Below are positions 46,055 to 54,346 of a stretch of 64,000 nt of DNA, one piece after another. Origin of the DNA: Ananas comosus (Eukaryota; Streptophyta; Magnoliopsida; Poales; Bromeliaceae); assembly GCF_001540865.1 (NCBI RefSeq), contig NC_033627.1, positions 2,964,313 to 3,028,312 of the forward strand, in the 5' to 3' direction. Below the pieces are notes generated by a model. That model was given only the letters and a program-made list of their open reading frames with translations, did not search any database and was not told the DNA's origin. Both the position numbers and the translations under genes were made by a program. Position 1 is the first letter of the stretch, and every line of letters starts with the position of its first letter.

Positions 46055-46502
46055 TGTGAGGCTGTCAGGGCATGACCTAGCAAGGATTGGCCATTTATGC
46101 TTGTAGGGACAAGTATTTTGTGAGGAGCCCTTTCTCTCTCTCTCTCTCTCTTATTGAAAAAAAAAAAAAAAAAATCTTACAACTAAGGAGAGGTTGAATA
46201 AATGCTCTCAATTCAATTAATATTCAGTTATTTTCTAAAGAATAAATTTTAAATCCACATTTAGATAGAAGAATTTTGTAAAGAGGGGTTGATTATGTCC
46301 TCCACCCAATCAATTTTTTCAACACAAGACCATGAAACTAAATAAGCTATATTTTTCTGAAAAAATTGATTTGATGGTCCAAATTAAAAGGTACAAGTTT
46401 AAATGAACTGCATCTGACTCCTCCTTTCATAAATTTTTAGTCCCACTTCTTAACATGATCTTCAAAATGGTCACTCCAAGCTAGATCATGCTGGCAGCTT
46501 CA
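46055..46502 (-). ncRNA. MIR167: MIR167 precursor, long-loop copy
   Basis: On the minus strand, 46502-46482 reads TGAAGCTGCCAGCATGATCT plus a final A, identical to the canonical miR167a/b. About 400 bases downstream, 46079-46057 reads taggtcatgccctgacagcc then tca, which resembles known miR167 3'-arm products (ggtcatgctctgacagcct type). The arms pair over the whole mature sequence with two mismatches, one G:U and a two-base bulge. The loop is unusually long, but the star-like match is too specific to be chance. It lies about 5.5 kb from the other MIR167 on the same strand. Confidence 0.87.
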
Positions 46503-47299
46503 CCCATTCCCATGGACAATTCCTAGAAACCTTCCTACTCTCAAATATAGTGGTACTGGTAATAGGAGTTAGTCTATGATTGAAGGAATCTAATTAAGGG
46601 CCTGGGCCAAACAATAATAATAAAAAAAAACATGGGGGCTAATCCTACAAGAAAGAGATTTGATTCAAGTAGGGGGAAAAGGTTCCACTATAACAACTGA
46701 ATGACTTGGAAGGTAGTGTTATCTAAGTCAACTCCAACTCCTAGCAAAATATATATATGTATATATATATATAAAATGCAATACTAGACTTGTTAGTGTG
46801 ACACAGCTGAATCATACTAATACTATGCACAATAGCACAAGAGTGTAGTATACTACACTACCATGAAAAAATATGCAATAAATTGGTTCATATATACAAT
46901 GATTTTTTCTTTTTTCATTACAAAAATGATCAAAAGTAAGAAAACATCCCTTCTTGCTTTACAAACAAGCATCTGCACAAAGTAATATTGAAAAAAAAAA
47001 GAAGAGAGAAAGCATGCATGGAGAAAATCTAAAAATGTGTTGCTCAAGATTAATTCCAGCTTTGAAAAAGAGCAAATATAAGTTAAAAAAAAAAGATTAA
47101 ATAAGGACAAAGACAGATCATATGGCAACACAACATATAGATTGAAGGAAGAGAAAGTGTGAACATTAGCATGCAGATCAAGGTCATACAAAATAGATGG
47201 TAAACAGAAGCACGGAAAACAATTAGAGATGAAAGAAAAGAGAAACATAGCATGAAAACTAACATGATAGAACTACTAAACCTCTTCCTGGGCTGTGAG

Positions 47300-47306
47300 A
47301 TTTATA
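47300..47306 (-). promoter_or_regulatory. Possible TATA box of the long-loop MIR167 gene
   Basis: On the minus strand tataaat lies about 800 bases upstream of the mature miR167, in the motif catgtataaatctcac. Upstream of it are CT-rich repeats and telo-box words (aaccctaaccctaa) at 47425-47445. A primary transcript of this length is ordinary for plant microRNAs, but the start site is unproven. Confidence 0.3.
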
Positions 47307-47455
47307 CATGGTTTGAACTCCTTTGACCGGCCAGAGCAAGTGGGTGTGAGCCATAAAGTAGAGAGAGAGAGAGAGAGAAAGAAAGAAAGAAAGAAGGGTC
47401 TAGAAAGAGAAAGAGAACAGGATGATTAGGGTTAGGGTTTGAGTGTGATAGGTGT

Positions 47456-47458
<3 letters not shown>

Positions 47459-47504
<46 letters not shown>
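47459..47504. repeat. (GA)n microsatellite
   Basis: This GA run of about 46 bases lies between two stretches of gggttagggttt-type sequence. Confidence 0.95.
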
Positions 47505-47507
<3 letters not shown>

Positions 47508-47909
47508 TTTTAGGGTTAGATAGTTTGGCGAGTCATAGGGGCCGTACCCCCATGAGCGATCACATTAGATAACACTGTAAAAGCTTTTAAAAATTTCACA
47601 AGGTCGAGATGGAACGGAACAGCATTTTTTTCTCTTTTATTTAATTGGTAAATTCACAGGAGCAGTCCCCTTACTTCGCCTATATTATGATGTCCATTTT
47701 ACTTGCCTTCGAAAGCCCTATAATATAATCTATATATGGTTTACTCAAACTTACTTGAATTTAGTCTCATAATAAATAATAAATAAATCTATCTGTAAAT
47801 ATTAAAATTAGTTTTAGTAATTGAACTTTCCGTACACTTTACGTTTTAGTTTTTAACCAATAAAAATATCGGGATTGTTTGTTATAAAATAATTTTTAAA
47901 TTTATTTTA

Positions 47910-48346
47910 GGAAAAACTTTAAAAACCCGCATTGTGGTTTCAATTTTTTTTACTTTAGTATTCTATGGTTTAAAGTATATCAAGTTAGTACCATGTGGTT
48001 TCTCACTTTATCACTTTAGTACCATGTGGTTTAAAGTGTATCAAGTTAGTACCTTGTGGTTTTGCACTTTACCACTTTAGTACCTTGTGGTTTTAATTTT
48101 GTATCAAGTTAGTACCCTGTGGATTTTTAAACCATTGGGTACTAAAGTAAGAAAGTGTGAAACCACAGGGTACTAAAGTGATAAAGTGCAAAACCACATG
48201 GTATTAACTTGATACACTTTAAACCACAGGGTACTAATTAAAGTGATAAGTGAGAAACCACAGGGTACTAACTTGATACACTTTAAACCACAGGGTACTA
48301 AAATAAAAAAGTGTGAAACCACATGAGGGTTTTTTGAAGTTTTCCC
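47910..48346. mobile_element. Foldback MITE, long palindrome, 9-bp target duplication
   Basis: Almost the whole 437 bp is one inverted repeat with arms of about 200 bases. The left end is ggaaaaactttaaaaaccc and the right end gggttttttgaagttttccc. Each arm is itself built from tandem units of about 60 bases, with words such as tagtaccatgtggtttaaag and its inverse ctttaaaccacagggtacta. Identical tttatttta flanks it at 47901-47909 and 48347-48355. The duplication size points to the Mutator superfamily. A transcript through it would fold into a long hairpin. Confidence 0.88.
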
Positions 48347-48355
48347 TTTATTTTA

Positions 48356-49525
48356 AGCAAATAAAATAGTTTTTATATTTGAAGGAATATAATAGTTATA
48401 CAGAAACAAGCTTTTATATAGTGAGGAATTCTACACTGTCACACTTGCAACACGCGCGTGATCAATATCAAGCCAATCACATTTAAAAAAAAAAATACAA
48501 TAAAAATATTTTTTTAATAATCATGATGGGACATATATCTCTAAAAAGAGATATTTGATTAGCTTGTTATGCCACGTCATTAATATATTCGTTGCATTCT
48601 AGAATTTTTCCCATATAACAGCTACATTGCATTATTTATGTTCCAGCTAAAAATCATTATAGTATGCTTAAATTTTAGAAATAAAATAATCTCGATTAAA
48701 AATATTATATTAGCAGTATGACTATAATATTTTTATTTTTTTCCTTCAGTTAGATTCCAGTCATTGAGACAAAAAAAGTACAGGAGCAAGTTGGGATGTG
48801 AAAATAGTATAAGTACCATTAATTCAAACATTTTTACAACAATTTGAATATAATATGCGACCGTTGCAGAAGCTGCGGGATCCATCCATAACATGACAAG
48901 ACAACAATAATAGTTATTGCCTGCAGTTTAATGCTTTCCGAGGGGAAAATTTAGAATGCTTTATATTACTGACGTGACGTGGATTCTTTGAGTAGTAAAA
49001 TTATTTTTTTAAAATCTATTCGTTCTATTATAATTAATATAAAATTTATTTTATTATATATTTTTTTAAAAAAATAATAATTTGATATTAATGATGTGAT
49101 GTAAATATGATGCCGTAGATTTTCTCTTTTCAAGGACTCTTGAATTTTGGATTGTAGCCGTGGCTATTAGAGAATCATTATACAAAATAGAAGCGCTATT
49201 TGTGTGACATCCTTCTTTTCAGTGGATTTATCATTCTAAAATTATTGTAATCTTAATATATTCAATATTTTTAATCTCTTGGTCTTAACCATTGTTTAAA
49301 ATATTACAGTCATATTAAGAAGATTAATATTATTATTTCTTATATATAGAACTATTTCAAATTTTGAGAATATCACATTTCTTTCCTCTTAGAGCCCTTG
49401 GTGTTCTAGTTACGTTCGAGTACTATGCTCACAAGTACTAGACGATATAAGACTTATTTTACTAGTCTTATCATTCAGACTCTGACTTTAACATGTCATT
49501 TTCAGTTCCTAATTTTTAACGTGTC
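48356..49525. other. Non-coding interval
   Basis: It is AT-rich and I recognise no gene, element end or repeat of note. Confidence 0.4.
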
Positions 49526-49530
49526 ATTCA

Positions 49531-50046
49531 TGTTGAGAAATTAGATTGCAAATTTTAATAATGCATGTGTATTTGATAAATTACTTGGTGAAATTTATGT
49601 GTTAAACGAATGGACTCCTTCGTAGGGACATGTCTGTTCAAACGAATGGACTCCTTCGTAGGGACATGTCTGTTCAAATGAATGGACTCCTTTGTAGGGA
49701 CATGTCTATTCAAAGAGACATGACTTTTCGATTCGGATGTACCTTTTGAAAACATATAAATAGAGGCTCTTGTGCCAAAATTTCATATTATCAAATAGTT
49801 TCCAGATTTCAGAGTTAAGAGCGTGAGAGATTCCGAGTTTTGCTTCTTGAGTATCTCTAGCCTCGTTCTATCCCGAGAGTACTTTGTCATAACCCGAAGC
49901 AAACTTTGTGTGGGGGCAAATCTACTCTTTGGAAAGCGCTGAACCCGTGGCTCGAGGCTTTCCCCGTGTACGAATATTTGCTCGTGTTTATTACTTGAAG
50001 TGCTCGTGGCGTCTCTTGCGGTTGTCATTCCATACCGTCCCTAACA
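49531..50046 (+). mobile_element. Solo LTR (Copia-like) with 5-bp target duplication
   Basis: The 516-bp block begins tgttgagaaatta and ends ccgtccctaaca. It is flanked by identical attca at 49526-49530 and 50047-50051. A TATA box (acatataaatagagg) lies near 49753, preceded by three 36-bp repeats and followed by a GC-richer leader, the U3-R layout of an LTR. No primer-binding site or internal region adjoins it, so it is a solo LTR left by recombination. Confidence 0.85.
49604..49711 (+). repeat. 3 x 36-bp tandem repeat in the LTR U3 region
   Basis: Units start at 49604, 49640 and 49676, each running aaaYgaatggactcctt, then Ygtagggacatgtct, then Rttc. They lie 50-150 bases upstream of the LTR TATA box, where U3 enhancer repeats usually sit. 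A minus-strand frame reads them as a 12-residue repeat, which I regard as incidental. Confidence 0.9.
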
Positions 50047-50330
50047 ATTCAAACCTAGTTTAATTAATCAAGACTCATCTCACAATTAATTTGAAATATA
50101 AATATAGAGAAATTAAAAGTTTTATACTTTCATACTCACAACGAATATGTTATTGCTATCTTTTAAATGTAATATATAGTTAGGAATATAAGTATTTAGA
50201 TAATTTATTATGAATTTTCGCTATGGGTATGATCTTTCGGAGGATCTATTAAATACAATGAAGAGTTCTTACCTTAGCCGCGTAATTATAGATTATAGAT
50301 ATTTAAGAAATCACTAATCCTTGTCACTTA

Positions 50331-50435
50331 GGGGAGGTGCTGCGGAAAAATAGCTCGACCCAAAATGATAAAAAGCCGTCACAACCCAAGCACAACGACA
50401 CAATTATCAAGTGCGCGCTCTACAACTGAGCTAAC
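50331..50435. pseudogene. Plastid DNA mosaic: 5S rRNA 3' end joined to trnI-GAU fragment
   Basis: On the plus strand, 50331-50376 reads ggggaggtgctgcggaaaaa, tagctcgac and gataaaaagc, matching the 3' end and downstream of plastid 5S rRNA. Directly adjoining, the minus strand of 50435-50377 reads gttagctcagttgtagagcg, cgcacttgataa and ttgtgtcgttgtgcttgggt. That matches exon 1 of plastid trnI-GAU and the start of its group II intron. The two pieces are not adjacent in plastid DNA and are in opposed orientation, so this is a rearranged, decayed nuclear insertion. Confidence 0.7.
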
Positions 50436-50810
50436 ATCATCAAGTAAAGACTTTGGGTTTCCATCAAGCCACTGCTACATCTATTTCATTAGGAGTTGAC
50501 AATATTTTAACAAACATTCTAAGGGATGGTGAGTCCAAGATGCTGAATAACAAAGTTTTATTTTGAAGAAACATCATCACTATGAGAATGTACACGCAAT
50601 AGAAAAATTAATTATGTCAATCTATTAAGATGCCGTATGCTACAGGTGAATATTCATATGCGACAATATATAAATACTAATTTTCGGATCATTGATCCCC
50701 CTCTAGCCTGATCTATCTAATGTCTTGTTCAAGAGGTAGGAAAAAATTGCAACTCACATGCACCAATTAGTAGGTATGAGAGGATTAATGCCAGATCCCT
50801 AAGGACAAAC

Positions 50811-50990
50811 AATTGAAAAGAAATATCGATTCTTTGGGATTATTCTTACCTTCTTAAACAGAATGAACAAAGATGGAATCAGATTGATTCCCGAAATGCG
50901 TTTTTGGATCTTCCTCAATGTCCCGACTATTTAAGGAACGTGAGAAGCAGATGAATAATCATTTGCTTTCGAAAGAAATCGAAGAATTAA
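50811..50990 (+). pseudogene. ycf2: Plastid ycf2 fragment
   Basis: The frame from 50812 reads [40 protein letters not shown], then in-frame stops TAA at 50932 and TGA at 50941, then EADE-type sequence. It matches a conserved part of plastid Ycf2 ([37 protein letters not shown]), with C-to-T type changes making the stops. It is about 400 bases from the plastid 5S/trnI pieces and probably part of the same insertion. Homology fades near 50990. Confidence 0.85.
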
Positions 50991-50995
50991 TTAAT

Positions 50996-53530
50996 CATGC
51001 TTTCCTCTCAGAGAGCAACTTAGTTTTTTCATCTGCATGCACGCACTTTACTTTATTTATTTATTTACATTAATCATAGAATCTTTTTGAGGAATGCTTC
51101 AATACACCAGGTAAAATAAATCTAACCGTTCATATTTTAAGGGCGAGATTGACTTTTGCATAGTGATTACCTGCTCAACAGGTTACCATTCGTAAGGATA
51201 ATATGGAAAAAAAAATACAAACTACTAAGCAAATTTGATCAACCTTATACAAATATTTGTTTCCTTGTTTAATTTTGTTACTTACCAAATTAGATAGTGC
51301 TAATTTGATAAGTAATAAACCTTTATAAATTGAATTTAAAATTTAATTTGAGCTTAAACTTTATAATTGTGTACATTAAATTCAAATTTAATTTTTATTT
51401 TTATTTTCAGAATGAAAAAATTTATGTTTAAATGAATAGTATATTTCAATTCAAATTGTTAATTTGATATATTAAAATGACACGAAATTTCGAATATATT
51501 AATTTAATTTAAATTATAAATTATGCTATATTTATAAACATAACTTTTATTTTTTATTTAAATTAAAGGCTTTTATTTTTAAAATTAAATTCAAATTGTT
51601 CATTCGATAGTCAAAACAACATTAAATTTTAAGAATATTGATTAAAATTAAATTTTAAATTTAGATTTAGTTTATATTATAGTTAACAAATAAAATTTGT
51701 TAACTATTTAAACTAAATGATACTAAAGCAAAAAAGGAAAAGAGGAGCGGCGAGGAAGAAGAAATCACGACTACGTGTAGGAAAATATTGCGATCCACAA
51801 GACTGCACTCAGCCTCGTGGACTGTGTGGAGTGAGAGGTCCACGGTGGACCTCTCGCTCCACTCCCCCTGTGTGTGTGTGTGTGTATATCCAATTTTATT
51901 TTTATATTTTATAAGAATTATAATTATTTATGCATGATAATAGAATAAATCTAAAAAAATTTTAATTAAATAAACCAATTTATATTCCGAATTTTTAAAT
52001 GATAAACGTAAAATTTTCGTATAAATCGTGTATACGAATTATTGGTGAATCTAATTTTTAAACCGTATTTTTCAACGAACTTAAAAATTAAGATACGAAT
52101 TTTATTTGTATTTTATCCGTGTCGAATTTTTATCGTATTCGAATTAACTAACTATGGTTTAAAGACATGAGGTTTAATTTAGGAAAAGTAATAATACAAA
52201 GATGGAATATTGGAGGATAAGAATGAAGGAAGGTGGAATATTCTAAATTTACAAAAATAACATGTTATAAGGATGGAATTTACCAAAATGCCCTCATTGC
52301 AAACTCCATGTAATAAAAAAAAATTTTGCCCTAATTAAAGTGGTGACCGGTATCTATACCCCCAAGTGCCGGTCACCCTTTTTTAATAAGTCTATCGTTA
52401 CCGTCCATTTAAAGAATTTTAATGGTTGAGATTTGTTCGGTGCATAGGAGCATTGCTCAATATTTTTAGGTCCCAATATATCCAATGCCGGATAGCTGCC
52501 AAGCAGCACAAGTTGGAAAACACTATCTGTGCCCCTGCCACATTTATAGTGGCTGCTATAGCGCTTGCTATTGGATCATTACCCGCTTTGATACCCCCCA
52601 AGCGCTACGTACTTGTTATCCGCTATTTACAACCGTAGAGAGAATACATCAAAATTGTCTTACTTGCTTTTCTTTGATGAGGTAGAAAACAGTAAAGACT
52701 AACTAGGATTTTCATCTTTAGAACTCTTTTTTTAATTAGAATCTTTAGAATTTTCATCTCATTGTAGACCACCAATGTTGACATAGCAAGTATACATAAA
52801 TTTGCACATTTCAACATCTTTCTTAAACATTGCTAACATTTACAAATTAAACTATATATTATAAGAACACACTACAATTAAAGTTTTCTCACATTTAAAT
52901 TCTACACGTAGGCTAAATAGCCCAGCCATCATTTAATAAATGTAGCTCTGATATCTATTCAAGGGAAAATTAATCTTAGCAAAAGAAAGAACACCAGATA
53001 ATAAAATGTAAAAAAATATATTACATGAAAAACAACAAAATAATAACAATACCAAACATCTCACTAGCATGTTATGTCTTACCTAAATCAATTATTATGT
53101 GAAGAAAACTATTGCCTAAAAAATCCAGTTAGACCCACACTTGCCACAAAGATTTCAACACTACCACAAACCATATAATTAAGTTAAAGGAAACAGATGA
53201 TGCAAGTGTATATTAAAAGTGTTAGATAACCAATAATAACAAGAATAACTTTTAAAGAGATACCATGGATAGATCAATGCATTAATGAGAAATAAAGGAC
53301 AGTATTCAATCTGCAAAATGAATATTGATGTAAAAGGCAACAAAAGCATAAAGATCACAATGACAACTAGAACATATTCAATCAAAAGTATGCAAGGTGC
53401 ATTTTTTTTTTTTTTTTGAGAGATGGTGCGATATTTTGGGATATACCTCTTTCCACTCTATAATAGAAAACATAGATAGAAAAAACTTGTTTATATATAT
53501 ATCAGCCTAGTTATATATATATATATATAT
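50996..53530. other. Non-coding interval with two short inverted repeats
   Basis: No gene is recognised. A perfect 11-bp inverted repeat (gagaggtccac, one-base loop) lies at 51833-51855. Another (ggtgaccgg against ccggtcacc) lies at 52342-52377. From 52430 to 52640 there is a GC-richer block with a short frame on each strand that I cannot name. Confidence 0.4.
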
Positions 53531-53536
53531 NATATA

Positions 53537-53763
53537 GAACTAGGCTAATATACTATTAATAGCACCAAGTCATTGGTGCTACCAAGTTTTTGGCCATTCG
53601 ATTAAGAGATGTGCGGTTAGGATGAAGTGGGCCCCCTAGGGTTGAGTGGGTGGTTGGTTGAATAGTATGATCTAACGGGTGAAAATGATCAAAAGAATAG
53701 ATCTAACGGCGGAAGACTTGGTAGCACCAAGTGCTTCGTGCTATTAATAGCATAGTAGCCGAA

Positions 53764-53767
<4 letters not shown>
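53537..53767. mobile_element. MITE of family B
   Basis: The ends are ggctaatatactattaatag and tattaatagcatagtagcc. Inner words include ggttaggatgaagtgggccc, ctagggttgagtgggtggtt and gatctaacggg. An N in (TA)n at 53531 lies left and (TA)n lies right. Confidence 0.7.
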
Positions 53768-53796
<29 letters not shown>

Positions 53797-53799
<3 letters not shown>

Positions 53800-54033
53800 T
53801 TAGGCTGGAATACTATCAATAGCACCAAATATTTGGTGCTATTAGGTTTTCGGCTCTTGGATTAAAAAATATACAGTTAGGATGATGTGGGCCCCCTAGG
53901 GTTGAGTGAGTTATTGGTTTAATAGTATAATCTAACAGGTGAAAATAGTCAAAGGGTTAAATCTAACTGCCGAAAATTTAATAGCACCAAATGCATGGTG
54001 CTATTGATAATATATATCCCAGCCAGACTCTAT
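53797..54033. mobile_element. MITE of family B
   Basis: It begins gacttaggctggaatactat and ends atatatatcccagccagact, with the same inner words (ggttaggatgatgtgggccc, ctagggttgagtg). (TA)n lies on both sides. Confidence 0.65.
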
Positions 54034-54040
54034 AGATATA

Positions 54041-54295
54041 TATATAGGCTAGGGCTACTATATTTTTATGAGATAAGAACCCCTTGTACTCATAAGTTTT
54101 CGACCATTGTATGAAGGGATGTGCGGTTAGGATGATAGTGGTTCCCAGTTAGTTTAATAGTGGTCCCCTAGGGTTGAGTGGGTGGTTGGTTGAATAGTAT
54201 GATCTAACGGGTGGAAATGGTCAAAGCAGTAGATCTAACGGTCGAAAACTTATGAGTTTAAAGGAACCTAAACTCATAAGAGTATAGTAGCTAGA

Positions 54296-54299
<4 letters not shown>
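54041..54299. mobile_element. MITE of family B, variant ends
   Basis: It begins ggctagggctactatatttt and ends ataagagtatagtagctaga. The inner core (gtgcggttaggatgatagtg, ctagggttgagtgggtggtt) is shared with the two copies to its left, while the subterminal motif is actcataagttttcgacca. (TA)n of about 45 bases follows. Confidence 0.65.

Positions 54300-54342
<43 letters not shown>

Positions 54343-54346
<4 letters not shown>

Noticed and set aside
49604..49711. Three 36-bp repeats considered as a CRISPR-like array or coding repeat
   Set aside because: The units are contiguous without spacers, sit in a plant LTR U3 region, and the 12-residue repeat frame has no other support.
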